In this document: positions 21,691-33,639 of the stretch, piece by piece
Numbering within the stretch: the stretch's first letter is position 1
Layout of the letters: each line of letters opens with the position of its first letter
Source of the DNA: Entomortierella parvispora
Taxonomy: Eukaryota > Mortierellomycota > Mortierellomycetes > Mortierellales > Mortierellaceae
NCBI GenBank assembly: GCA_963573315.1
Contig: OY752140.1
Coordinates: 1,736,001 to 1,800,000, forward strand
Direction of reading: 5' to 3'
DNA: 64,000 nucleotides
Made by a program: the position numbers and the translations under genes
The notes under the pieces: model-generated
What the model was told of the DNA's origin: nothing
What the model saw: the letters and a program-made list of their open reading frames with translations, nothing else
The model's database searches: none

Positions 21691-23396
21691 GTTTGGATGG
21701 AATGAGGGAAGATGCTGAGAGAAGAGGAGAGAATGAAGGGGGAAGAGAGAGGGAGGCGGGTTGATTGGTTGGGAATGAACAAGGGAATGCGAAAAAGAGG
21801 AAGGAGGAAGAGAAAAGAAGAGTGGGAGAGACAGAGAGAGAGAGAGGGAGAATAAAGGACAAAGGTGCTCCAGGGAACAGAGAAATGAAGATGACACACA
21901 GAAAGAAAGAAGGTTGTTTGCAGGGACTGCACTGGAGCGACACTCCGAATCCAACGTGGGAAGTGCATCCTTCGATGCTGCTCACGGCCACTCACGGCCA
22001 CTCGCACCCGCCGTTGGACGAGTAGGAGGGCGCCGATAGAGCGAGCATGGATCGCGACCGCTTTTGGAGGACATTCAATGCCTGCCTTGTCGCGTACTTC
22101 AATTTTGATTTTTTCTCTATCTCTTTCTCGACCGCTCTTTCCTTTGCCTCTGTTTTATTCGCTCGTGTACCTTGCTCGACGCGATCGACAACAGAGAACA
22201 GACCTGAGGCCATGGTTCGTGACTGACAAAGCTGATGCCCGCTCACAGGATGGGTGTTTAACCCTTCCTTTTGAAAGGCGTTTTTCTTGATTGAACTGCA
22301 GCAGGCGGATTATAATCTTCCCTACACATGTCAAGACAAGCAATTGAAGCCGAATCTCGATCCCAGTAATGAAGTGCAAGTTCCCACTCACCATAGGTAC
22401 AGCCATTGGATGATGAAGAAAGGAAGAGTGTTGAGGGTTCAATCTTTCGCTAAGCTGTTGCTCTGTTATTGTAGACTTTTTTGTTTGCCAAAACAGAAAG
22501 AGAGTGCTCGATCAAAGGTGTCGCAACGATGATAGAGATCACCACCAGCAGTTTCTGAAGACTTCGAGCAGCAGCAGCGGGTCTTTGTCCCGCGATGGTA
22601 GCTCAGGTCCAAGACGATTGAGGGGTAATTTCATAGTCCACAGTTATAGTCTATCGATTCTGAGCCACTTCATGCAGCAAAGGAATTGATTATCCAGCTG
22701 GCGTGAGTGGCCAGAGAAGGCGAGAGAAAGGTCGGCCTCAGCCAAGGAGACAAAGACAGCACAATCAGCCTTCTTATTTTTTGGTTGCACGATAGGATTG
22801 TTGTCCTTGACAGAGACTGGTGAAGTAGTTGTGGCTGTGTGGGGGGGAGGGAGAGAGGACTGGTTTGCGAGGGATGTGGTAGTGGCAGTAAGAATGCCAG
22901 AGTAGGGGTGTTCCGATGATGGGTTGGATAGACAACAGCAAAGAAAAGAAGGAAAGGAAAGCAAAGACAGATAAAACATAAAAGAGCACGATCCTCGGGA
23001 AGGGCAAGACTAGGCCTGACTAGCCTAAAGAAAATCAACGCCGCCACCTGTTCTTGGCTCTTGTGGCAGTGATTGGGCTGGGGCAACATCGGCGACTGCA
23101 TCGACAATTAACTAATAGTAAGCTGGCTAAAAAAAAAGAAAAAGAAAAAACAACAACAACACACAGAAAGGCTCCTAAGCACAATGGTGCCCCTGCAGTC
23201 GCACAAAAGGTATCCAAGTGACCAAAAATTACTCCACCCCGCTACACATTCATTGCTCCGGCAGCCTCTCCCGTCTTCTTTCTTTTGTCGCCCGCGTCCC
23301 TTTACTCCCCCCACCTCCTCTTCTTGCTCTTCCCTTTGTCATTTCTCTGGAGCGCATCCCCTCGTCACCTCCCTGACACCACCCACTCCTCCATCA
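21691..23396. other. Divergent intergenic region, 1.7 kb, no gene recognised
   Basis: The first 300 nt are a purine-rich (C/T-rich on the minus strand) leader of the prolidase-like gene. A tandem CTCACGGCCA repeat lies at 21984-22008. The middle (22030-23150) contains only short frames without family resemblance. From about 23230 the plus strand becomes C/T-rich, the likely leader of the kelch-type gene. Confidence 0.5.
21984..22008. repeat. Short tandem repeat, CTCACGGCCA x2.5
   Basis: Two full copies plus part of a third lie in direct tandem upstream of the prolidase-like gene leader. Confidence 0.7.
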
Positions 23397-24955
23397 ATGC
23401 TGATCCAGTGGAGGGCCCTCGTCCTCGTCCTGGGACTCGCACTGACTTCCTTCCAGTCGGCCATGGCAGTCCAGGGTCCAAGAGACAACAGCTGCTCTTT
23501 CGGATACAATAACACGTACTACATCCTGGGAGGAACGGTACGCGAACACGGCAATCCTGTTATAGGAGTATCGCATTCGAGGTACTGGGTCAACTGACCG
23601 CGTTCCTTCTTTCATAGTTTTTTAACGCGAGCAACTTCCTCAGTGCCCCGCTCCCTTTCTCTCAGGATGGAGTCATCGCCTGGACAGCACTTCCCGATCC
23701 ACCACAATGGGTGGTAATGGCGGCTGTCGACTCTACTCCTCAATTCCATTGTGCGGTGAATCGTGATGGCAAAGTATTTTTGTTTGGAAATGCCGTTGGT
23801 TTCGCAGTCTACGATATTTCTAGTCATCTCTGGAGCACACCCATCCCGACGTACAAGTCTTCAATCAGTTCGGCGAATCTCTTGAACCAGCAGGGTCTCA
23901 ATGCTGCAGTCCATCCGGATGGTTACACCATCTCCATTCTCGCCACAACTCCTCCAACCTATATGGAGCTCGACTCACAGGCAATGACTATTGATGGCCT
24001 AGCAGTGCAGGGATTCACCCAGAATTTGCATGGATTTTGTATGGATGTTGTGGCCACTTCTCCTCCAACACCTGTCGTCTGTGGTGGCTCTACCTCGGCA
24101 GTCTACAGCGGGGCATGCTGGCAACTGGGCTTGGGGTCGGCTTCTGCCTCTGTTCCATTTGCGAATCTTCCTACTCAGGATGGATGTTCGCTTATGGCTT
24201 ATGGAACAAAGTTTATGGTCATCCCAGGATATCTGCAGACATACCACACGACCCTGCCCACCGCCACCGCTATTAATCCCGATATGCAGTCCTATGACCT
24301 TTCTTCTCAATCCAAAGCCTGGACAACGATTTCAAATGCGCAACAGGCAAACCCTCTCCCTGTTCGCGTGTATAACTCTGCCAACATTATGCCGGGAACG
24401 GGGGTTGCCGTTGTATTTGGAGGATATAACCCAGGCGTCAACGCTGTTTACGGCAATATTTACTTTCTCGATATGAGCACTGGGCAATGGGTGAACACCA
24501 TCAATCCTGCATCCAACCCTTTCCCTACCCCACCCTCACCCTCAGCAAGTGGCTCTGCCCCAACAACATCAACAAGCGGAGGCAGTACCGTCCCCTCGCA
24601 CGCGTCTACGTCGTCATCGTCATCGAGCACAGCCGCGATAGCAGGTGGCGTCGTTGGTAGCATCGCCGTTGTGGGACTCGCTGTTGGCATCTTTGTGTAT
24701 CAGAGACGAAAGACGCGTTACGACCCTGCACTGAACAACCCAGAAGTCATCAGCATGGATGAGCCACTAAACAAAACCCGCTCTGACTTGAACTCGTCCC
24801 CAGATTCAGCCTACTCTTGGGGGCAAAGTGGTGCACAGCCGCGGAATCCTCAGTTTGTGGTTGCACCCCACCCTTCTTCACCACAGAGTATCTCTGGACC
24901 GGCACCGCATGGCTCTGCCGTGGTATCGGGGCCCCATGCCAATTTTTTCCCGTAG
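23397..24955 (+). CDS. Kelch/beta-propeller type I membrane protein
   Basis: Exons 23397-23537 and 23618-24955 (ACG/GTACGC ... TTCATAG/TTTTTT, phase 0), giving 492 residues. A signal peptide covers about residues 1-24 (ALVLVLGLALTSFQ ... AMA). The luminal part has repeated beta-strand blocks with GG turns (YILGGT, VVCGGSTS, VVFGGYNPG) and W/Y residues typical of kelch propellers, though the repeats are diverged. A Ser/Thr-rich stalk (about 345-383) is followed by one membrane segment (about 384-406, IAGGVVGSIAVVGLAVGIFVY), a basic stop-transfer QRRK and an 86-residue Pro/Ser-rich cytosolic tail. This suggests a cell-surface or secretory-pathway protein, perhaps wall-associated. Ligand and role are unknown. 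A poly(A) signal sits at 25001. Confidence 0.75.
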
Positions 24956-25000
24956 CCATTGTTGAGATATGTTACACATCTGTACTACCAAACATAATGG

Positions 25001-25006
25001 GAATAA
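25001..25006 (+). terminator. AATAAA poly(A) signal of the kelch-type gene
   Basis: AATAAA lies 45 nt after the stop codon of the kelch-type gene, the expected position for a fungal polyadenylation signal. Confidence 0.5.
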
Positions 25007-25186
25007 AAAAGCTTGAATAGACAAGCCACCGCCACCAACTAGTTGAGTTTATTTTCGCCCATTGTTCGTGTCCTTGAGTGCTGCTGCTTGTTCGAGCACT
25101 CCCATGCCTTTTCGATTTGCATTCGGCCGCTCCTCCCTTTCCTGCCTCATCGAGCCATCCGCCTTCTTCTCCTCCCCTCTTTCCCA

Positions 25187-28100
25187 ATGTCGAAGGATAG
25201 TGCCCCACAGGGCGGCTCTGTGTTACCTACAGATCCGAGGCAAGGGCTCATGACCTCATCCAATTCGCGGGTGCACATGATTGACCTGGAGGATGCCACC
25301 GATGACGAGATCACGTCTGGAATGTCTACTCCAACCATGGCCCACTTTCCTACCGCAACCCCTATCCCGTTACCCAGCTCCATCGAAACGCATAGAGATA
25401 CCAGAATACCCAATGACAATAGCGCAAATCCACCTGTTGTTGTTCCTGTGGTGCCTGAAGCAACGGCAGCTCGCCGCGTCTTCGTTACAGCTGTGCGGAT
25501 TCCTATCAAGATGCCTTCAGAGAGTAAGATGGAAAAGAGAATTGGCTGAAGAGGGAGAGGCCAAGAGTGAGGAACCAGAGAAATGGGTGGAGAGGACAGC
25601 GCGTTCATTCAAGAAGGAGTTGATCAGTATTGATGATACAAGATTTACTCCGACCTATATCCTCACTCAGTCCATTGGCCCACCTTTTTTTAGACCTACT
25701 GTCGGTAGACAGCCCAGAAATCAATATGCTACAGCGAATGCAACTTGAAGAGGCTTTGGTTTACAAGCAACATGTAGCTAAGCGTATGCGCGAGTCCCTA
25801 GCGGAACGTTTGAATCTTACCTACAATCGAGTACGTCAATGGTTTTCCCACTGCGGCGCCTGACAAAAAAATATTAATTGAAAATGCTTTGAATTCACAA
25901 AAGGCTGAAAGAGCTAATACATGCTTTATAACTGACAGGTAACTCAATGGTACTTTGACCATGGAGAACGGGGATCGAGTATGGAGACCTTCAGTCGAGA
26001 GAGCCCAGAGACAACTATGGTTCAAAGTATTCCACAGAACGCAGCTATTGGACTCACTACACAGAGCACGACGACTGAAAACCTGACGGCACAACGTGAT
26101 GTGGAGAACGCCGTGACATCAAGTATGGACCCTCTTGATCTGGAGCGTTTTGACGATGGAGATTTGCATGATTGAGGATTAACGGTTGGAACCTTTTCCT
26201 GCTTCCCCTAGGCAAGCGACAACACAGCCCCGAAAGCGATGATATAAGGTATAAATCGAGTTTGGGAATAATGAAGCGGACATGTGTAGGAACAATGTTT
26301 TAATTCAGTGCGTTGATCGCAAGGACACCAGTAGCAGCAGCGATGACGACGGCCATCTTGGAAGTTCACTGACATGGTATCAGCATTTGGCAACACCAAA
26401 TAAAATTTCAAGACCCAAGGCCGCGGATACTAGCCCCGGATATTTCGTTAACACGGTAACAAAGTGGCCCATCTTCGAATGTCTATGCAAGTTTTGATGA
26501 CGTTTTATTAATGTTGTATGTGCTTCCCTGTTCTAGCTACGGACTGCGGACGTAACTCGCCAACTAGCCCCTCTTTTGAGAGGCGGAGCCATTGTCAACG
26601 TGAATGATGTGAAAGAGTTTTCTACCCTGATGGCATCAACGCGCGAGATGGAAGGGAAAAAGATCTTTTTGAATGCCCTTCGAATCACAGGATCGCAAGT
26701 CGTCTTGAAAGCGTATGAAGTCTGTTAAGATGTCGTTAACACAGAAATTGATAATGAGTACTGGCTGTGTGTAACCTTTATTGACTGACCTGACTGCTCT
26801 TCTTTTCTTTTCCTTCCTCCTGTTAGATTCCTCCGTTCTGATGGATCGACGACTATGCAATCTTGGCTTCGGAACGCAGTGGATGATATGGAGTCTCCTT
26901 TGAATAGGGATCTTGTCCTTCAGTGTATCCGCATCCTTTCAAAACTGCCGTTCGATAGTGTTGGACTTTCCGACACAGTATTCGGAAGAATTATCCAGAG
27001 GTTGACTACCAGAGCATCGCCCGACTCTAGTAAGCATGTGATGATGTTGCTGGCAGGGCGGAAATATGTAGACTTTTTGTACTGACAGTGAAATCGACCA
27101 TTGACAGATGACGAAATATCTCAAGAGGCTGCGAAGCTGAAGGATAAATGGACGAGCTTAGTGAGGGAGGATGGCAAGCCGACCTCCTCCTCCAGACAAA
27201 CTCGAGGTCTCAGAAGAACACCTAGCAGTCCAACGAGCACTACTATAGCAGGATTTGAGGGGGTAAACCTTTTTCTCCAGATATCTCAATATGATCCTTT
27301 CACGAGAGTTTTCTTCAAATTCAGTCCTAAACGTCATTGTGCCCCCACATCATCTAGTTTCAAGGTCTTTCAGGCTTACCGAAATTCACCAAGAAGCCAA
27401 GCGAACCCGCTCCTGCTGCTCTGTCTGAAAAACCAAAGCCTAAAATCCGAGTGAACACCAGCTTTTTTGACGAACTGAAGGCATCTACACAGTCGCCATC
27501 GGAGTCACCTAAGAAGAGGCAATTTGCAGTCCGATCCGAAGGGAAGCCGACCCATGCTCGTCCAGCAAAGAGGTCGTCTGAAATCACAACCCCTCCTAGA
27601 TCGCCGACGATGCCCGCAACGCCGACAACACCAGCATCACCTGCAACACCTACAACATCTACGACACCTATAATGATGCGTAAAAAGCGGGACCGCGATG
27701 AAGATCTAACACAGGAGAATGTTCAACCACGACCCGATACCAATCACATGCCAACTCGAATGAGTATGCCTTTATTAACGTCGTCGCAAAAGACAAAACC
27801 AAAGAAGACGGTCCGGTTCAAATCTGACAAGGATTTGGTATCTATTCGAGAGATCGAGACGCGATGGGAACGGATACCTGAGGAATGGCAGCCGGATCAG
27901 AGCGATTCTGAAGATCACGACATGGGGTCAGATTCCGAACAGGATTATCATCACACAGAGTTGGAAATGCCGTACCCACTGGAGGACGATTCTGAAATGG
28001 ATCGGGAAAGACGAGCACGGCCGGTGTTTAATCTTCCTGGGGACCAGATAGTAGCACTCGAGCGAGGTGATTTTTGGTATAGACCTCCGCTCGTGTCGTT

Positions 28101-28558
28101 GGAGGGTATTGACGTTGTGCACAAGGTTATAGTCAGCACAGAGTACGAATATCAAGCCCGACGGGAAATGTCGACACCACCAGCGATGGACAATGCACTG
28201 ATGGCGATCCAATTGACGCCGAGTGAGCCAACGAGTCCCACGCTGCAATCGGATTTCGTGGACATACGGACGATGCCTTTATATGAGGTTAGTCTCTTGA
28301 GTATTGAATACGGACTAGGAGAAAAGTCTGTACTTGTTGAAAAAGAGTGCTCACGAATGTTTCCTGACTTCTTACACTTCTTGCACCTCGCACAAACAGG
28401 CGGACTCTACTGATCATGCCCCCGAGTTAATCCAAGCTTTACAGGTAGTTCTGCAGTTCCTGTGCCCAACCAATGGCAACGGCGAGGCTTCAAACCCTAG
28501 TAGATCGTCTGAATCTATGCTTCCGCCTGGTCAGCCCCCTTCATTTCCATCAAAATAG
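25187..28558 (+). CDS. Homeodomain + TFIIS N-terminal domain + RVxF scaffold (LUMINIDEPENDENS/PNUTS-like)
   Basis: Ten exons: 25187-25523, 25694-25830, 25939-26122, 26212-26248, 26332-26455, 26537-26712, 26827-27029, 27108-27262, 27358-28287 and 28400-28558, all GT/AG and phase-consistent, giving 813 residues. A divergent homeodomain-like helix bundle lies at about 117-172 (RMRESLAERLNLTYNRV-TQWYF). The TFIIS N-terminal (LW/TND) domain is at about 274-415 (LRSDGSTTMQSWLRN ... LVLQCIRILSKLPF). A PP1-docking motif KKTVRF sits at about 600-605. Plant LUMINIDEPENDENS combines a homeodomain with a TND, and PNUTS/Ppn1 combine TND and RVxF in the phosphatase module of the cleavage-polyadenylation machinery. 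So a nuclear PP1 scaffold acting in transcription termination is inferred. The join through the 37-nt exon 4 is the least certain; without it the locus would split into two genes at about 26175. Confidence 0.7.
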
Positions 28559-28816
28559 ATCACGTGTTGGTTACATAAAAAGGGATGGTGGCGATGCAAA
28601 CCGCCAATTGCCATTCAAATTACTCTCCCCTCCCCCGCCCACCAGAAGGCCATGGCTCACGAACAGCAGAGATACGAGAAGGGTGCAATAGTCAGTACCG
28701 ACTCAAGTTCGGTAAAAAAAATGCCTTGACGGTTCATGGAGGCATCATTCCTCGTCTCGAATGCACACATTTCTCACATGACGCTGCAAATAAATAAAAA
28801 AACGCGTTTGCAAAGC

Positions 28817-30174
28817 ATGTCCTCACCTTTGATTGCTCTACCATTTCCACGTTCTCAGCTATTAGCACTTGCCAGCGAGCTTGCAAAGCATGACGAGAGA
28901 TTCCAACGGGCTAAAGGGGGTATTAAAGCCCCTCGAGCGGTCAAGAAACCGACTATTTGGCAGAGACAGAACCCTGGATTGGCGAGCCGATCTAAAAAGA
29001 ACGATGTCAGCTTGAAGAGTGGAGAGCCAGAGGGTGAAGCTGCAAGGCGGAAGGCCATGGAAAGAAAAGCAAAGATCTATGAGCGGTTAAAAAGAGGCGA
29101 GGATGTCCCGGATCGAATCCGAGAAGAAATGCTGGTCGAATTTGAATATGGTTATGGAGGACGACAGTCTCGGTCACGCGGAGGCAGGGGAAGAAGCGGA
29201 AGGGCAGGGGGTGATAGTTACAATGATAGCGACTATAGTCGTAGCAGAAGCAGAAGTAGGAGCAGGAGTCGATCAAGGGACAGCATGGACTGGGGACCTG
29301 ACGAATCTAGAGCACTGGCACGGGACCCCAAAGATTTCAAAGATTATAAGGTATGTTTTGAAAGCTAGAGGGGTATTAGCAGCCAGTAACACCGAGAGTT
29401 GATCCTTATCCAGGATATTCACTCGCAATGGTATTGTCATTTGTACTGGAATAGGATGATCCATGGGTAGAACACGTAGATGAATTTGGTAGATCAAAGC
29501 TCGTACGGAAGTCTGAAATTCCAAGGCCAGTAACACCTCCACCAGCTCCACCAGGGTACATACACGATCCTTATTGAAATATCCTTGTAGTCAGATGAAC
29601 AAATGATTTGCTAAATTTTATTTCATTTTATTCTTTTTGTTTCCATAGGATCCATAACCCCTCAAACCCTTTCCCGGTATTTCGGAATCCAGACGCGGTA
29701 GAAAAGGAGGAGTGGATTCGGGATGCAACTAGTGAGATAGGAAACTTTGGGACGTTTGGCAGCAAAGTGAATAGTAGTGGAGAGCGCCATTACGACAACA
29801 CGACGGAAAGAAGGGCTCGCGGTGTCGGATTCTACGCGTTTTCGCAGAACGAGGAGGAGCGTCAAAAGCAAATGCGCGAAATTTTGGAGCTTCGTTCACA
29901 GGTAAAGATCCAGGACTACTGGCAGAAGGAAAATAGCGCGATCCTTTTCGCGAGATTGCAGAGGATGGATACTAATTCTTTCTTTCTTTCTTTCTCTGTT
30001 CCTCTCTTTTTCAATTTCACGTGGCCTGCTTTTGTATGGTGAGTTCAGACTGAAAGCAAAATTGCACAGTTCAAAAGTCTAAAGGACAAGAGGCGAGAGG
30101 AGATTGAAGCACGAAAACGAGTGATAGCTCAGAAGCGTCTGAAGTCTCTTGCAAGCACCGTCAGTCTTGCTTAA
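28817..30174 (+). CDS. CCDC174: CCDC174-like nuclear protein
   Basis: Exons 28817-29350, 29455-29555, 29649-29901 and 30049-30174, giving 337 residues. The ATG at 28817 gives MSSPLIALP then a helical ELAKHDERFQRAKGG segment. An earlier non-coding first exon is possible because TTCTCAG at 28853-28859 could also act as an acceptor. Landmarks of CCDC174 are present in order: KIYERLKRGE, an Arg/Ser-rich RSRSRSR tract, DDPWVEHVDEFGRSKL, RGVGFYAFSQNEEERQKQM and a basic C-terminal helix KRREEIEARKR. The human protein is nuclear and associated with the exon-junction complex; I infer an RNA-processing role. The gene lies 258 bp downstream of the PNUTS-like gene in the same direction. Confidence 0.85.
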
Positions 30175-31189
30175 ACAATAACATATAATACGTATAGTCA
30201 GAACAAATCCATCCCAGGAAAGGATCGTGAGATTGATGTTTTTCTTCGAGTCGCTTGTAACCGTGGTGTTGGAGTCCGAGACGGTGCAATGTGTGCGCTG
30301 ACTGCGCTAAATTGCTTCTAGTGTATCCCTCGCAACTGCTCACTTGGTTCTCTCAACTTCTTTCTTGTGCAATTGTGCAACAAGAAAAGCTTTCATTTGA
30401 AGAACTTTTTTTGGTTTCCCAAGGTGAGCCAGTCTGTGGGCCAACCAGCGCGACGATCATTGGAAGATAACCGGAGGGGAGTGGAAAGGAGAGGAAAGAG
30501 AAATGGCGGCAGTTGTAACTTGTAACTGGGACCAGCAGCTCCGCGAGGAGAAGAAAGGCTTGCTTGTGCCTTTGGATTTTCAATCCCCGAGAAAGAGAGA
30601 GAAAGAGTGAGATGAGAAAGCGAACCTTCTTGATGGGGCTCGCATCCAAATATGACGATCTGCGTCTCCATGTGGTATGCATCCAATCCAACAAGAGAGA
30701 TCGAGAAAGAGACGGAGCAAGAGGCAGCAGCAGACAGCGCTACGAACAAACGTGGGATGGTTACTGTACTCTGCTGAGCTCTCCAGCAGCAGCAGCAGCT
30801 GAATGCAATGCCCCTGCCGATCGCCGTTGTTCTTCGCACCGGACCGTTGGATTCCCTTGAATGCTCTTTTTATTTCTCTCTCTCCTTCCTCTCTTCTCTA
30901 TTCCACATTCCTCGCTTCCCTCTGCTCCCTCCCATTCCTTCTGCATTCGGGTTGCCATCGGCATCCACCGTCCTTGTTTCTCATTCCTCGTCAGCTTCAC
31001 TCTTTCTCCCATTCTCACTCTCGCCTCTGCGACGCGCTCTTGCCGTCCGCGCCCCTTCCCCCCTCGCTGACTCGCCACTTTGAGGCGAGTAGAATTCTCA
31101 GTCCTCTTTTTTGACATTCTCGAACGAGTACAAACACCACAGATACACAAACACAGTCCTCGTTGCCCACTCAATCGACATCTACAGCC
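30175..31189. other. Intergenic region and C/T-rich leader of the 7-TM gene
   Basis: About 1 kb. The 3' part from about 30850 is C/T-rich on the plus strand and probably the leader of the 7-TM gene. Open frames on the minus strand here (Gln/Gly/Arg-rich) are complements of that leader. No gene was recognised. Confidence 0.45.
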
Positions 31190-32179
31190 ATGTTCCAACC
31201 CGACGCTGCAGAGACAAGCTCGCTCTTCATCTCCCTGGCTTGTATCTCGGTCATGGCCCTTCTCTTTGGCCGCAAGACTGCCGGGACAAAGCTCAGCTCG
31301 ATCAATTACGCACGAGGGCTGGTCGTGGCCCTGTACATGGTCTCCTGGGCCTTCTCCCTGGTCGCTTCCATGCTTGTCCAGACCAACGACGGGAACTTGC
31401 TCTCCTGTGAGCTCTCGATTCTCTCGTGCATCGCCTTGTATGCACTCTCCAAGATTATCATCTATCTGTTTCTGATGGAGAAGGTCTATGTGGTCACGGC
31501 CGTCGGGCAGACTCGATCCAACTTTTTCCTGTACAAGATCAATGTGGCATTGATGACGCCCTATGTAGCGGTCATTGCCATGATGGTGGTCTTTAGAGTG
31601 GCAGCTTTGGATGGAGACGATCAAAAGTGTTATATTGGCCTGAAACGTGCAGGTGCTCTACCATTGATCCTGTACGATCTCGCCATGTCGACTTGGTTGA
31701 CCTATCTATTCCTGAGATCCTTGTTGTCTTCAACCTCATTGTTGCAGGGACCCTCGAAGGGCAAGCTGAGGGATGTGGCTCGGAGGACGTTGTTGGGTTC
31801 CCTGGTCTCGATGCTGTTGAGTTCAGCCAATATCTTTACGTTGGTGTATTTCAATGGCTGGGAAAGAGGTTTGACCTGTTTGTCCTGCTGTACGGTGGAT
31901 GTCACTTTGAATGCGATCACGGTTCACTGGGTGACGTCGCGAGGCGGTAGCAATGCTCGTGGTGGGAGGTTGTCGAACCAGACTTCGTCCGCGAATGGCA
32001 AGGGAACGAGGCGGCGGAATCGGAACACGGGCGCTTACAGCATGCCAGCTTATGGGATCACTTCAGGGGACAACAAGAAACAAGTCGGACCCCTGGATAC
32101 TCATATCTCGGTCTCAGTAGAGACTTATGTAGAGGAGTACCATCAACTCCACTATGGTCAGACGAGCTCCACCTATTAA
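31190..32179 (+). CDS. Seven-transmembrane protein, GPCR-like, family unknown
   Basis: Single exon, 329 residues, start MFQPDAAETSSLF. Seven hydrophobic helices can be counted: about 11-29, 44-66, 75-104, 119-141, 158-180, 199-222 and 228-252. Loops carry KTAGTK and RRTLLG basic patches, and the C-terminal tail of about 75 residues is Ser/Gly/Arg-rich (KGTRRRNRN), as in a cytosolic receptor tail. A short N-terminus without a signal peptide fits a class of fungal 7-TM orphan receptors. I see no diagnostic motif of Pth11, pheromone, opsin or cAMP-type receptors, so ligand and signalling are unknown. Confidence 0.65.
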   Translation: MFQPDAAETSSLFISLACISVMALLFGRKTAGTKLSSINYARGLVVALYMVSWAFSLVASMLVQTNDGNLLSCELSILSCIALYALSKIIIYLFLMEKVYVVTAVGQTRSNFFLYKINVALMTPYVAVIAMMVVFRVAALDGDDQKCYIGLKRAGALPLILYDLAMSTWLTYLFLRSLLSSTSLLQGPSKGKLRDVARRTLLGSLVSMLLSSANIFTLVYFNGWERGLTCLSCCTVDVTLNAITVHWVTSRGGSNARGGRLSNQTSSANGKGTRRRNRNTGAYSMPAYGITSGDNKKQVGPLDTHISVSVETYVEEYHQLHYGQTSSTY

Positions 32180-33639
32180 AAAAACAACTAAATATTCCAT
32201 TTGGTTTTTCCTTTGAAAGAAAGGTAAACCACTTCTTTTAAAATGAATAATGTGGTCAAGACAGGGGCTCAAAGAGCAAGTCGTAAGCAACAGGGGTCAT
32301 CAGCGTCAGTCATCCAACCAGTCCTCTTACATACACGAACATGTACTCACAGGGACAACTCCGCAAGGGCCTGCGCTGTCGCTGGGAGAAACGGAGGAAG
32401 GATAAACGAGAAATGACAGACGAGAGACAAAGAGAGAGCGAATGAAGTGCGGGACATCAACAACAACAACAACCCCACGGCATGCGCCAACAATAGTAAA
32501 AAAAAAAAATCAAGTGAAACCTATCGAGGAGCCCACAGCAACACTGTTGTTCGAAGTGAAAGAATGAAATGCACAAACATATCAATCAGGAGCAAACAGA
32601 ACGAGACAAGGGGAAAAGACATGGGCCTAGTATCTTTACTATCGTCATCATGTTTACCTTCTGCTTTTCTACTCTTGTCAAGGCAGACAGAGTGGGTGGC
32701 AATTGAGGCAAGTTTTCATCAACTGTGGCGCGGGAGCAAAAAAAAAAAATCGCGTATTTTGAAGATTGACCGGAGTTGTAGTCAGTGCCAAAATAATTCG
32801 GGAGAACGATTTGCAAGCAAAGATCTGAAGGTCAGGGGTTCAGCAGATACGTCCACTGGCCGATGGAGAAAGGGATTAGAATAGTAGAATCTGAAAAACT
32901 GATCATCAGCCAAATTGCATCCATGGACATCCTTTTCTCTAAACTAACCCTCCGTGCGTTTGCAGAATAAAAAAACACCAGGTTCTTTTTTGTATAACGT
33001 GAGCAGTCCCTAGATTTGAGTTTTCTCAGGGTTCTCTTTCATAATTGCATGTGCCACAATAGTCAGTGTCACCCACAAGTCCTTCTCCGCAAAGGACCCG
33101 ATGCTCTATTTTTTAGTCTACAGTACTGTCTTTGAGGGTCTAGAACAAACACATCATGTCCTTCCTCCTTTCTTCGGTCGGTCAATACAGTACCGGTAAT
33201 AGAAACTCTAATGGCGATCGGCGGGCATTGGATTTTTTGCCACGTGCTGTCCGACATGGAGGCAGGAGGTGCGCGATCCAGGACAAGTGGGCAACGCGTT
33301 TTGTCTGCAGGGATTAACAGTAACCATGATGTCCTTAGGCATTGCCACATGTACCGTTTGCGCCTCGTCCTGATTGTTCAAATACAGTGTCTGTTTGACT
33401 TGTCACTCATTCGTACTATTTATCTTTCAAACTCTAGCTGCACAAACCACCATCTTTCTTGGACCAGCCGCAGGATCTGACCCAAGGAAGAATGGGAAGA
33501 GCATCGCTTTGGACTCTCGATGCATGGGCGGCAAGAGTGTCATGAAATCTTGATCCGCATTAACATGCTCCTGTATCTTACGCGTCTAATTTTTTTTTTA
33601 TTTGTTCATATTTGAAAGGCACGATTATCATCCAGATAC
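32180..33639. other. Convergent intergenic region, no gene recognised
   Basis: About 1.46 kb between the stops of the 7-TM gene and ERV46. Several A-rich tracts (32501-32510, 32740-32748) occur. The frames of 60-145 codons have no family match or convincing splice context. It probably contains two 3' untranslated regions. Confidence 0.45.
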
